64,000 nucleotides of DNA, taken from contig NZ_JAIGNJ010000001.1 in NCBI RefSeq assembly GCF_019711415.1, positions 923,001-987,000 on the forward strand, written 5' to 3'. This document shows, in pieces, positions 9,825 to 18,585 of this stretch; the first letter of the stretch is position 1, and every line of letters begins with the position of its first letter. The notes beneath the pieces are model-generated. The model saw only the letters and a list, made by a program, of their open reading frames with translations, did no database searches and was not told the DNA's origin. The position numbers and the translations under genes are program-made. The DNA is from Qipengyuania vesicularis. GTDB lineage: Bacteria; Pseudomonadota; Alphaproteobacteria; Sphingomonadales; Sphingomonadaceae.

Positions 9825-10127
9825 ATGACCTGCGATACCGCCACCGCCGAACCGACCGGCCCTAGCCGCAGTGCGATCGACGAACGGCTTCGTGCAATCC
9901 TGGTCGACGTCCTCTCGCTCGATGCGGAAGATGTGGCGCAATTCGATGCCGAAACGGGGCTGTTCGGGCACTTGCCGGAACTCGATTCCATGGCAGTTGC
10001 AACGCTGTTCACCGAGATGGAAGATCGCCTCGACATCGTTATCGAGGACGAGGACGTCGATGGCGAAATGCTCGAGACCTATGGCGGGTTACTGGCCTTT
10101 ACCGAGGCGAAGTGCATCGGGGCCTGA
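9825..10127 (+). CDS. Acyl carrier protein, exosortase-A system associated
   Basis: A 100-residue carrier protein. The phosphopantetheine site is S55 in ELDSMAVA, and the sequence is strongly acidic and helical, as expected for an ACP. It probably carries the product of the divergent AMP ligase. ATG 9825 follows a purine-rich GGGAAAAC. A long in-frame upstream extension overlaps the ligase antisense and is rejected. Its stop lies three bases from the stop of the convergent methyltransferase. A specialised carrier rather than the fatty-acid AcpP, because AcpP is shorter and normally sits with fab genes. Confidence 0.85.
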   Translation: MTCDTATAEPTGPSRSAIDERLRAILVDVLSLDAEDVAQFDAETGLFGHLPELDSMAVATLFTEMEDRLDIVIEDEDVDGEMLETYGGLLAFTEAKCIGA

Positions 10128-10130
10128 GGC

Positions 10131-11324
10131 CTAGCGCGTGAAGTAGCTGGTCAGCTCGACGTGGGTCGACCAGCGGAATTGCCCGACTGGACGAAGCTTC
10201 TCGAGCCGGAAACCGGCCTCCACAAGCGTTTTCGCGTCGCGCGCCCAGCTTGACGGATTGCAGCTAACATAGGCGACGCGGCTTATCGAACTCGCGGCGA
10301 TCTGCGCGACCTGTTCACGCGCACCGGCTCGCGGCGGATCGAGCAGGACGGCCTCGAACCGCGAGATTTCGTCGGCAGTCAGAGGGTTGCGGAACAAGTC
10401 GCGATGCATGGCGTGAACCGGAACCCCGCGCGAGTTGGCAGCCGTTCTGCAAGCCAGATGGGCATCTCGCGCAGCCTCGACTGCCAGCACCTTGGCTGGA
10501 CCGGCCACCGCGAAGGCGAAAGTACCGAGCCCGGCAAAGAGGTCCGCAGCAGTTGTCGCGCCTTCCAGGAATGTAGTGCAGTCCGACACAAGGACCTGCT
10601 CTCCGTCTATCGTCGGCTGCAGGAAGGAATCGACCGGCAGGCCGACCGCCACGCCGCTGAGAGTAATCGTGGCCGGTTCGGGTTCCCACACGGTCTCGGC
10701 ACCATAACCCTGGTACAGGGCAAGTCTTGCGAGCCCATGATCCCTGGCGAAATCGAGCAAGGCTTCGGTGGCAGCCAACCCTTCGGCGGCAAAACCCTTC
10801 AGCAGGCAGTCTACGCCTCGGTCAGCCAGGGTCAGCGAGATATCGATCGGCTGCTTGCTGGCATGCTGCGCGACGAGGCCTCGCAAAGGCTCGACGAGTG
10901 CGAATAGTTCGGGCGCAAGGATATGACATTCGCGCATGTCGACGATGCGGTAGCTGCGACTTTCGCGAAAGCCGATCACCGCGCCCTTCCCGGCCTTTAG
11001 CGCATGAAGCGTCGCGCGTCGGCGGGTTCGTGGCGGCGAGAGATGCGTCGGCAACAGCTCGCCAACGGCAATGTCCTGCGCTTCAGCGGCAAACGCGACG
11101 CGCTCGGTCACGAACTGGCGCAACGCAGTTTCATCGGCGTGTTGGAGCTGGCAACCGCCACAAGTGCCGAAATGAGGGCACGGCGGCTCGACATGGTGGG
11201 CACCCGGCAGGATCGATCCGTCATCGCTAATTGTGTCGCCGGTGACCGCGCCCGCCACGTGCCGCCCGCTTCCGGTCACCCCATCGCCCTTTGCCGCGAT
11301 GCGCAGGATAGCTTCTTCGCTCAC
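10131..11324 (-). CDS. RlmD/RumA-family 23S rRNA (uracil-C5) methyltransferase
   Basis: A class I SAM-dependent RNA methyltransferase of 397 residues of the TrmA/RumA group. [4Fe-4S] ligands are C49, C55, C58 (CPHFGTCGGCQ) and C133 (ECHIL). The SAM motif is DLFAGLGTFAF; the catalytic Cys lies in YVSCNPSSW, with DPPRAG upstream. It should methylate a uridine of 23S rRNA at C5. I place the start at the GTG inside the nnr stop (GTGA, 11321-11324); the longer in-frame version has a non-coding N-terminus. The N-terminal TRAM-like part is short. Exact target (U1939 or U747 equivalent) is not decidable here. Confidence 0.9.
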   Translation of the reverse strand: MSEEAILRIAAKGDGVTGSGRHVAGAVTGDTISDDGSILPGAHHVEPPCPHFGTCGGCQLQHADETALRQFVTERVAFAAEAQDIAVGELLPTHLSPPRTRRRATLHALKAGKGAVIGFRESRSYRIVDMRECHILAPELFALVEPLRGLVAQHASKQPIDISLTLADRGVDCLLKGFAAEGLAATEALLDFARDHGLARLALYQGYGAETVWEPEPATITLSGVAVGLPVDSFLQPTIDGEQVLVSDCTTFLEGATTAADLFAGLGTFAFAVAGPAKVLAVEAARDAHLACRTAANSRGVPVHAMHRDLFRNPLTADEISRFEAVLLDPPRAGAREQVAQIAASSISRVAYVSCNPSSWARDAKTLVEAGFRLEKLRPVGQFRWSTHVELTSYFTR

Positions 11325-12706
11325 AGGAAGCGCGCCATGGCAGCATTGACGCATCTCGCGAGATCTCCGGCGGTGAATGCCTGCCCTGCAAGTTGCGCCG
11401 CTTCCTGGTGAAGCCACACCGCTTCTTCGAGCGCCTTCGACGGTTCTCCGTCCACAGCGAGGCGCGAGGAGGCGATCCCGGCGAGAACATCTCCCGTGCC
11501 GGCAACCGACAGCCAGCTCGACGCCTGTTCGAAGAAACGCAGGCCCTGCGATCCGGCGAGCACGGTGTCCGGCCCCTTTGCAAGGACAGCCATTCCGGTT
11601 TTGTCATGAAGCGCCTGAACGCGGTCGATCTTGCTTCGCACTTCGACGCCAAATGCATCGCAGAGCTTCTCGAGCTCCCCTTCATGCGGTGTCAGCGCCA
11701 GCGTCGAGGCATCGCATCCGGCAATCATGGCCGGGTCGAGCAGGTGTAGCGCGTCGGCATCGAGAACGCAGGGACGCCCCGCGTACAGGACCGAAGCCAG
11801 GGTCTTGCGCGAGGCGTGGCTCCGGCCAAGGCCCGGACCGATCAGAACCGCAGCTATGCGGGGATCGGAGAGCGCTTCCGCCGGTGGAGCGTCTTCGATT
11901 ACCAGTTCCGCGGGCGCATCGGGATGCGAATGCTCGCTAACGAGCTTCACATAGCCTGCCCCGCTGCGCATGGCCGCTTCGGCTGCGAGCAGCGGCGCGC
12001 CGGGCATGTCTCCCGCCACGATGGCCAGAAGGCCGCGGCTGTATTTGTGAGAGTGGGCCGAGGGAGCCGAAAGGCGCGGCGCATGGCTAAGCAGCGGTGC
12101 ATCGGCAGGCAGTTCGATGCCGATTTCGACCAGCCGTTTTGCACCCATCGAGGCCATGGCAGGCATCATGAAGTGAGCCCGCTTCCAGGCACCGAGCGCC
12201 AAGGTCAGGTCATAGCGGACTTCTGGCCCGAGCCTTTCTCCCGTATCGCTCGCAATGCTGCTCGGCATGTCGACTGCGACCTTGTAGCCCTTCGCGTCTC
12301 CCAACTCGCTCAACAGGTCGGCAAAATCCCCAGTCACTTTGCGCGAGAGGCCGTAGCCGAAGAGGCAATCGACATAGACTTGGTCGTTAGGAAGCGGCCC
12401 CGTTGCGACCTCGCCCTTGAAATGCTCGCGAGCGATGCGGGCAGTGTCCGTTGTGGGTTCTCGCGGCGCAACGACGTGAACGCGGTTTCCACGACGCCGC
12501 AGGCTTTCGGCGACCACGTATCCATCGCCGCCATTGTTGCCCGGCCCGCAAAGAACGCAGATATCGCGCCCTCCGGCCACGCGGGCGACCCATTGGGCAG
12601 CACCCTCGCCAGCACGCCGCATCAAATCCCATTCGCTGGTGCCAGCATCCATCGCCGACCGTTCCGCCGTGCGCATCTGCTGGACGGTTAGCACCGCGCC
12701 ACACAT
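11321..12706 (-). CDS. nnr: Bifunctional NAD(P)H-hydrate epimerase/dehydratase
   Basis: A repair enzyme of 461 residues that restores NAD(P)H damaged by hydration. The N-terminal YjeF epimerase domain has GPGNNGGDGYV at residues 54-64; the C-terminal ADP- or ATP-dependent dehydratase domain, of ribokinase fold, has ALTPHEGE and the GTGDVLAGI anion hole near its end. Length matches the fused bacterial form. It is 18 bases downstream of ilvD on the same strand and overlaps the methyltransferase start by four bases. Confidence 0.93.
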   Translation of the reverse strand: MCGAVLTVQQMRTAERSAMDAGTSEWDLMRRAGEGAAQWVARVAGGRDICVLCGPGNNGGDGYVVAESLRRRGNRVHVVAPREPTTDTARIAREHFKGEVATGPLPNDQVYVDCLFGYGLSRKVTGDFADLLSELGDAKGYKVAVDMPSSIASDTGERLGPEVRYDLTLALGAWKRAHFMMPAMASMGAKRLVEIGIELPADAPLLSHAPRLSAPSAHSHKYSRGLLAIVAGDMPGAPLLAAEAAMRSGAGYVKLVSEHSHPDAPAELVIEDAPPAEALSDPRIAAVLIGPGLGRSHASRKTLASVLYAGRPCVLDADALHLLDPAMIAGCDASTLALTPHEGELEKLCDAFGVEVRSKIDRVQALHDKTGMAVLAKGPDTVLAGSQGLRFFEQASSWLSVAGTGDVLAGIASSRLAVDGEPSKALEEAVWLHQEAAQLAGQAFTAGDLARCVNAAMARFL

Positions 12707-12724
12707 CAGGTATGCCCGCGAAGG

Positions 12725-14443
12725 TCAGATATCGGCGAAAACGTGGGTTTCGCTCGCAGCCCCGGGATGCGTGACCGCGCCGCTGGCCGCTGGGCCAACG
12801 TTCTGGGCGTAGCGCCACAATGCTCCGGATTGATAGTCATTGGCCCGCGGCTGCCACGCCTTTCGCCTTTCGTCCAGCACCGAAGGAGCGACATTGAGGT
12901 CGATCGTACCTTTCACTGCGTCGATCGCGATTTCATCTCCGTCCTCGACTAGTGCAATCGGGCCGCCGTCCGCAGCTTCGGGTCCGACGTGGCCAATGCA
13001 GAAACCGCGCGTCGCGCCGGAGAAGCGTCCATCGGTGATGAGCGCGACCTTCTCGCCCATACCCTGCCCGTAAAGCGCTGCAGTGGTGGCGAGCATTTCG
13101 CGCATGCCAGGGCCGCCCTTAGGCCCTTCGTAGCGGATCACGATGACACTCCCTTCGTCGATATCGCGATTTTCGACCGCGGCGAACGCATCCTCCTCGC
13201 ATTCGAAGACGCGAGCCTTTCCAGTGAATTGCAGCCGCTCCATGCCGGCCACCTTCACGATGGCCCCCTGGGGTGCGAGCGAGCCCTCGAGACCGACGAC
13301 GCCCCCCGTAGGAGTGATCGGATTCGAAACTTCGTAAAAGACCTTCTGGTCGGGGTTCCAGCTGATTTCCTCTATATTCTCGCCAAGCGTCTTGCCGGTC
13401 ACCGTGATTGGCTCGGGATCGAGAAAGCCGCCATCGAGCAGCGTCTTCATTGCCATGTAGACACCGCCCGCCTCGTGCATGTCCTTCGCGACATATTTGC
13501 CGCCCGGCTTGAGGTCGGCAATGTAGGGGGTTGATTTGAAGATCGCAGCGACGTCATGCAGGTCGAATTCGATGCCGGCTTCATGCGCCATGGCTGGCAG
13601 GTGGAGCGCCGCATTGGTCGACCCCCCCGTGGCCGCAACCACCCTCGCCGCGTTCTCGAAGGCAGCCCGGGTGCAGATGTCACGAGGCCGCAAGTTCCGC
13701 TCCAGCATCGTCATGATCTGGCGCCCAGCAGCCACCGCAATCTCTTCGCGTGATTTGTAAGGAGCAGGAGCCATATTGCTGTTCGGAAGGGACAATCCGA
13801 TCGCTTCGCCCACACAAGCCATTGTGTTCGCAGTGAACTGGCCGCCGCAGGCACCGTGGCCGGGACAGGCAACCTTCTCCAGCGCGGTCAGATCCTTCAA
13901 AGGACAATTGCCCGAGGCGAACTGACCGACCGCCTCAAACACATCTACCACAGTGACGTCATGTCCCTTGTAGGTGCCTGGCAGGATCGATCCACCATAG
14001 ACGAAAATGCTCGGTACATTGAGCCGAAGCATCGCCATCATCATGCCGGGCAAGCTCTTGTCGCAGCCGGCGAAACCCACCAGCGCATCATAGCAATGCC
14101 CGCGTACCGAAAGTTCGACCGAATCCGCGATCACCTCACGGCTAACCAACGAACTCTTCATGCCCTGATGCCCCATGGCGATGCCATCGGTCACGGTGAT
14201 GGTATTGAACCGGCGGGGCATTCCGCCCGCCTCGTTTACGCCCCGGCGGCAGAGGTCTGCCTGCGCATCGAGCGTGGTATTGCACGGCGCACTGTCATTG
14301 CCCGCGCTGGCCACCGCGACGAAGGGGCGCGCGATCTCCTCCTCTGTCAGGCCCATTGCATAATAATATGAGCGATGGGGGGCCCGCTCGGGCCCAACCG
14401 AAACGTGGCGGCTGGGGAGCCTGGACTTGTCGAACCGTGCCAT
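12725..14443 (-). CDS. ilvD: Dihydroxy-acid dehydratase
   Basis: This enzyme of 572 residues makes the 2-oxo acid precursors of valine, leucine and isoleucine in the cytoplasm. The iron-sulfur ligands are in DSAPCNTT, the GCDKSLPGM motif and [11 protein letters not shown], the arrangement of [2Fe-2S] dehydratases of the IlvD/Edd family. The start at 14443 has a strong GGAGGATTT ribosome-binding site directly before the ATG; an in-frame upstream start at 14467 has none. The C-terminal residues continue normally to the stop. No other branched-chain genes are near. Confidence 0.96.
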   Translation of the reverse strand: MARFDKSRLPSRHVSVGPERAPHRSYYYAMGLTEEEIARPFVAVASAGNDSAPCNTTLDAQADLCRRGVNEAGGMPRRFNTITVTDGIAMGHQGMKSSLVSREVIADSVELSVRGHCYDALVGFAGCDKSLPGMMMAMLRLNVPSIFVYGGSILPGTYKGHDVTVVDVFEAVGQFASGNCPLKDLTALEKVACPGHGACGGQFTANTMACVGEAIGLSLPNSNMAPAPYKSREEIAVAAGRQIMTMLERNLRPRDICTRAAFENAARVVAATGGSTNAALHLPAMAHEAGIEFDLHDVAAIFKSTPYIADLKPGGKYVAKDMHEAGGVYMAMKTLLDGGFLDPEPITVTGKTLGENIEEISWNPDQKVFYEVSNPITPTGGVVGLEGSLAPQGAIVKVAGMERLQFTGKARVFECEEDAFAAVENRDIDEGSVIVIRYEGPKGGPGMREMLATTAALYGQGMGEKVALITDGRFSGATRGFCIGHVGPEAADGGPIALVEDGDEIAIDAVKGTIDLNVAPSVLDERRKAWQPRANDYQSGALWRYAQNVGPAASGAVTHPGAASETHVFADI

Positions 14444-14524
14444 GAAATCCTCCGTGGCGCGCAGCAATCGCCCCGCTGCCCGAGGAATTCAAGCGATCAT
14501 GGCGATAGCTTTGCTTGTGGCCGC

Positions 14525-15253
14525 TCAAACTTCGAGCGCAACGCGGCCCAATACGTCGGCCAGCATGACTGCCCAGCGCGCTTGTCCTGCCTTGGTGTCG
14601 ATCTGGTCCTGGCGGATCTCGACGGTGCAATAGGGAATACCCTTCGCTTCCGCGTGGCGGTCCATCGTGGCGTTCAGTTCCTTGCCTGAATAGGGCTGGT
14701 TGTCGCCAACGGTCAGCCCCTGCTCACCAAACAGGCGAATTGCATGGCGAGCAGCAGTGTCGTCCTGATTGTAGAGCAAAGCGACCTCCCAAGGACGCTC
14801 CTCGTCACTCGTGTCGAGGCTCGGCGTGAAGCTGTGTAGCGCGACCAGCATGCGCGGCTTTACTCGCTCGATCAGCTTGCCCAGCTCATAGTGATAGGGT
14901 CGATGGAAGAGGTTCAGCCGCGCTTCGACATCGGCACCGATATTCCCGGGAATTAGCTTCCCGTCGCTTTCGGTCGGCACCACCGAGCGGTCGTCCTCAT
15001 TGCGATGAAGATCGCACACCAGGCGGCTCACAGTCGCAATGTGCGCAGGAATGCCGTGACGGCGCGCGAGACGGTCAGCGATGCCTTCGACGCCGATATC
15101 GAGCGCGATATGTTCGTTGAGCAGCTTGCGGTCGATGCCCAGCTCGATCCCGCGCGGCACATGGTTCGAAGCATGGTCGGCAACGACCAGCAATCCGTTC
15201 GGTTTCACATCTTCCGCACCGACCTGGCGATACGGCAGATTGTCGATCATCAT
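14525..15253 (-). CDS. N-formylglutamate amidohydrolase family protein
   Basis: A zinc hydrolase of 242 residues of the FGase family, which releases formate from N-formylglutamate in histidine breakdown. Conserved pieces are VVADHASNHVP (residues 23-33), the HRNEDDRS strand, ALHSFTP and EIRQDQID near the C-terminus. The ATG overlaps the ispE stop by four bases, so it is likely expressed from the ETF-QO-ispE operon. No hut genes are in the window, so its true substrate may differ from N-formylglutamate, as in many stand-alone members. Confidence 0.87.
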   Translation of the reverse strand: MMIDNLPYRQVGAEDVKPNGLLVVADHASNHVPRGIELGIDRKLLNEHIALDIGVEGIADRLARRHGIPAHIATVSRLVCDLHRNEDDRSVVPTESDGKLIPGNIGADVEARLNLFHRPYHYELGKLIERVKPRMLVALHSFTPSLDTSDEERPWEVALLYNQDDTAARHAIRLFGEQGLTVGDNQPYSGKELNATMDRHAEAKGIPYCTVEIRQDQIDTKAGQARWAVMLADVLGRVALEV

Positions 15254-16062
15254 CGAAGCTTACCTTTCAGCTGCCACCAATCCGGGTGATCGGCAGCGAT
15301 GCGCGCGGCGACCTCATCACGCGCAGAGTGTGTTTCATAAAGCGCAAAACAAGTTGCCCCCGAACCGGACATACGGGCGAGAAACGGCTCGGTTCCGCGC
15401 AAGACGGCCAGCACATCGGCGATTTCGGGCACGAGCGAGATGGCGGGCGCTTCGAGATCGTTGCGGCCTTCGAGCGCGATGGTGCGCGCATCGCCCTCGG
15501 GCAAGGCTCCGCGATCTACGCCGTCCCACGATTTGAAGACGGGACCCGTGGCAAGCGGGATACGCGGATTGACGAGGAGCACGGGCATATTTGCTAGACT
15601 ATCATCGGCCGCATCAAGGTCGGTCCCGGTCCCCCGACCAATGCATGTACGGCTTTCGACGCAAGCCGGGACATCTGCGCCCAGTTTCGCAGCTCGGGCA
15701 CGCCAGTCGTCGGGGAGCCCATGCGCGCGTTCGACCATCCGAAAGATCGCTCCCGCATCAGCCGAACCGCCACCCAGGCCTGCGGCGACAGGCAGGTTCT
15801 TCTCAAGCGCGACGTCCAACCCATCCGACCGAGGGAACGAGCCCAGCGCGCGCATCACAATATTGTCGAACGGATCGGTGAGCGCAGAGGCGAATTCGCC
15901 GATCGTCCGCAAGGTGTCTTCCGCTGCGGGGCTCGCCGTCAGACGATCGCCCGCATCGACGAACGCAAACAGGGTTTCGAGCTCGTGATAACCATCCTCA
16001 CGCCGCTTTCGGACATGCAGCGCGAGGTTGATCTTTGCAAAAGCCGTTTCCGTTAGCGCCAC
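15250..16062 (-). CDS. ispE: 4-diphosphocytidyl-2-C-methyl-D-erythritol kinase
   Basis: A GHMP-family kinase of 270 residues in the MEP pathway for isoprenoids. It starts TETAFAKINLALHV, the standard N-terminal substrate strand, and has the GHMP ATP loop LPVAAGLGGGSADA and the C-terminal MSGSGATCFAL. There is no ATG; GTG 16062 gives the usual N-terminus (VALTETAF), while GTG 16074 overlaps the ETF-QO stop as GTGA and would add VICR. I favour 16062 by length, though coupling through 16074 fits the window's pattern. The pathway would supply carotenoids and ubiquinone, important in Erythrobacteraceae. Confidence 0.92.
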   Translation of the reverse strand: MALTETAFAKINLALHVRKRREDGYHELETLFAFVDAGDRLTASPAAEDTLRTIGEFASALTDPFDNIVMRALGSFPRSDGLDVALEKNLPVAAGLGGGSADAGAIFRMVERAHGLPDDWRARAAKLGADVPACVESRTCIGRGTGTDLDAADDSLANMPVLLVNPRIPLATGPVFKSWDGVDRGALPEGDARTIALEGRNDLEAPAISLVPEIADVLAVLRGTEPFLARMSGSGATCFALYETHSARDEVAARIAADHPDWWQLKGKLR

Positions 16063-16070
16063 CCGGCAAA

Positions 16071-17717
16071 TCACATATTCGGGTAATTTGGTCCACCGCC
16101 GCCTTCGGGCGTGGTCCATTCGATGTTCTGGTTCGGGTCCTTGATGTCGCAGGTCTTGCAGTGGACGCAGTTCTGCGAGTTGATCTGGAACTTGGGCTCC
16201 GCGCCCTCCTCGATAATCCACTCGTAGACGCCGGCCGGGCAATAGCGGGTCGAGGGACCACCATAGACCTCCAGTTCGCTCTCGCGCTGCAGCTCACGGT
16301 CGAGCACCTTCAGGTGTACGGGCTGGTCCTCCGCGTGATTGGTGTAGCTGAAGCTGACATTGGTCAGGCGGTCGAAACTCAGCGTGCCATCGGGCTTGGG
16401 ATAGACGATCGGAGCATAGAGATCGGCACGCTGAAGCATCTCGTGATCGCGGTGATGCTTCATCGAGATCGGCAGGCCGATCTTGAGCGTCCGCATCCAC
16501 ATGTCGATGCCCGCAAGCACCGTGCCCAAATCCTCGCCATACTTGGCAACGGCAGGTTGTGCGTTCTGGACGAGCTTCAGCTCCTTGGCGATCCAGCTTG
16601 ACCGGACCGCATCGTCATAGTCCATCTCCTCGCTATGCTCGCGCCCTGCGGCAATGGCATCGGCGATTGTTTCGGCTGCCAGCATCCCGCTCTTCATGGC
16701 GGTGTGCGAGCCTTTGATGCGAGGCACGTTCACGAAGCCCGCCGAACAGCCGATCAGCGCACCGCCCGGGAAGGCAAGCTTGGGCACGCTCTGCCAGCCG
16801 CCCTCGTTGATGACGCGGGCGCCATAGGCGACGCGCTTGCCGCCTTCGAGGATCGCCGCGATCGCCGGATGGTGCTTCCAGCGCTGGAATTCCTGATAGG
16901 GCGAGACGTGCGGGTTTTTGTAATCGAGCGCGGTGACGAAGCCGAGTGCAACCTGCCCGTTAGACTGGTGGTAAAGGAAGCCACCGCCCCAGGTGCCGGT
17001 CTCGCTGAGCGGCCAGCCCTGCGTGTGAATGACCGAGCCCTGCTCGTGCTTTGCAGGATCGATATCCCACAATTCCTTGATGCCAAGACCATAGACCTGC
17101 GGCTCGCAATCGGCCTCGAGATCGTACTTCGTCTTCATCTTCTTGGTAAGGTTGCCGCGCGCGCCCTCTGCGAAGAGCGTGTATTTCGCATGGATCTCCA
17201 TGCCCGGCTGGTAGTCGCCCTTCTGCGACCCGTCCTCGGCGATACCCATGTCCTGCGTGACCACGCCAGTGACCGCGCCCTTGTCGTCGAAAAGGACTTC
17301 GGCGGCAGGGAAGCCGGGGAAGACCATCACGCCAAGCCCCTCTGCTTGCTCGGCCAACCAGCGACAGAGATTGCCGAGCGAACCGGTATAGTTGCCGTCA
17401 TTGCTCATGAATGGCGGGAGCAGGAACTCGGGCAGGTCCGACTTGCCGCCTTCGGAGAGAACCCAGTGGTGGTTTTCGGTCACCGGCGTTTCCGCCATCG
17501 GGCAATCCATGTTGCGCCAGTCAGGGAAGAGCTCGTTCAGTGCTTTGGGATCGACTACTGCACCGGAGAGGATGTGCGCGCCGATCTCGCTGCCCTTTTC
17601 CAGCACGACGACTTCCAGGTCCTCGTTGATCTGCTTCAGCCGGATAGCTGCCGAAAGTCCGGCCGGGCCGCCGCCGATGATGACGACGTCGCAGGGCATC
17701 GATTCGCGTTCGCTCAT
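16071..17717 (-). CDS. Electron transfer flavoprotein-ubiquinone oxidoreductase
   Basis: An inner-membrane-associated flavo-iron-sulfur enzyme of 548 residues that passes electrons from ETF, reduced by acyl-CoA and other dehydrogenases, to ubiquinone. The FAD site is VIIGGGPAGLSAA near residue 12; the [4Fe-4S] ligands are in RYCPAGVYEW and NCVHCKTCDIKDP close to the C-terminus. ATG 17717 follows a purine-rich AGAGAGAG; the upstream extension to 17780 is not typical. It is the first gene of an operon with ispE and the FGase-like gene. ETF itself is not in the window. Confidence 0.95.
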   Translation of the reverse strand: MSERESMPCDVVIIGGGPAGLSAAIRLKQINEDLEVVVLEKGSEIGAHILSGAVVDPKALNELFPDWRNMDCPMAETPVTENHHWVLSEGGKSDLPEFLLPPFMSNDGNYTGSLGNLCRWLAEQAEGLGVMVFPGFPAAEVLFDDKGAVTGVVTQDMGIAEDGSQKGDYQPGMEIHAKYTLFAEGARGNLTKKMKTKYDLEADCEPQVYGLGIKELWDIDPAKHEQGSVIHTQGWPLSETGTWGGGFLYHQSNGQVALGFVTALDYKNPHVSPYQEFQRWKHHPAIAAILEGGKRVAYGARVINEGGWQSVPKLAFPGGALIGCSAGFVNVPRIKGSHTAMKSGMLAAETIADAIAAGREHSEEMDYDDAVRSSWIAKELKLVQNAQPAVAKYGEDLGTVLAGIDMWMRTLKIGLPISMKHHRDHEMLQRADLYAPIVYPKPDGTLSFDRLTNVSFSYTNHAEDQPVHLKVLDRELQRESELEVYGGPSTRYCPAGVYEWIIEEGAEPKFQINSQNCVHCKTCDIKDPNQNIEWTTPEGGGGPNYPNM

Positions 17718-17799
17718 GTCTCTCTCTTTTCGTCGCGTAAACGTTGGGATTGCCTTGATTGCTAGGCGGTTTGAGGTCAAGACCTAGAGCGGACGGATT

Positions 17800-18585
17800 A
17801 TGATCGCAGACACGCCGGAAACCCGCGATTTATCGCCAGCAGACGCGCTCGAAGCTACCCTCGACTGGTGGCGCGATGCGGGTGTCGAAGACGACTATCG
17901 CGATGAGGCTACCAGCTGGCTGGCCGAGCCTGAGCAAGAGCAGGCCGTAACGTCCACGAAGCCGAAGAAACCGCCCGAAGAACCGCAGCAGACTGCGCTC
18001 GAAAGGGCCTTCGAACGAACCGACAACACCGCCCTTATCGGCGGCCTTCCACAGGCATACCCCGCCGACCTGGAAAAATTTCGCGAATGGTGGATGGCAG
18101 AGCCCAGCCTTTCTCATGCAGGTCCGGACCGACGCTTGCCTCCGCGCGGTGTTGCCGGGGCCAAGCTGATGGTCCTCGTGCCCGAGCCGTTGGAAAACGA
18201 TATGGCCTCCCTGTTGTCCGGCCCGGCAGGAAAGTTCGTGGAAGCCATCCTTCGTGCGATGAGTATTGAACCGCACGAAGCCTATCTGGCCAGCGCAATG
18301 CCAGCCCCGGCCGCGCTGCCCGACTGGTCCGATCTCGCTGCCAGGGGGCTTGGCAATGTTACCCGGCACCACATCGCCCTTGCAGCGCCGCACCGCGTAA
18401 TTGCATTTGGCCGATCGCTGGCCCCTCTGTTCGGCGTTTCGCACGAGAATGCACGTGAACCTGCGACAGTTGATGCCGGAGGCAAGACATTGCCGCTCAT
18501 GCTTGCCCCGGAATTGGCCGAGCTTGCACGCTCGGCACCACGGCGGCGCAACTTCTGGAATCGCTGGCTGGACTGGACCGCATGA
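17800..18585 (+). CDS. Uracil-DNA-glycosylase-superfamily-like protein without cysteines
   Basis: A 261-residue protein whose C-terminal two thirds follow the family-4 UDG pattern but with key residues missing. LMVLVPEPLENDM sits where active enzymes have the GEAPG water-activating motif, GPAGKFVEAILRAM matches the helix after it, AAPHRVIAFGRSLAPLFG matches the second conserved strand, and the end replaces the HPS loop by MLAPELAEL. The whole protein has no cysteine, so the [4Fe-4S] cluster of families 4 and 5 is absent. The N-terminal 90 residues are acidic and probably disordered. DNA repair activity is doubtful. Overlaps the next start by four bases (ATGA). Confidence 0.65.
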   Translation: MIADTPETRDLSPADALEATLDWWRDAGVEDDYRDEATSWLAEPEQEQAVTSTKPKKPPEEPQQTALERAFERTDNTALIGGLPQAYPADLEKFREWWMAEPSLSHAGPDRRLPPRGVAGAKLMVLVPEPLENDMASLLSGPAGKFVEAILRAMSIEPHEAYLASAMPAPAALPDWSDLAARGLGNVTRHHIALAAPHRVIAFGRSLAPLFGVSHENAREPATVDAGGKTLPLMLAPELAELARSAPRRRNFWNRWLDWTA

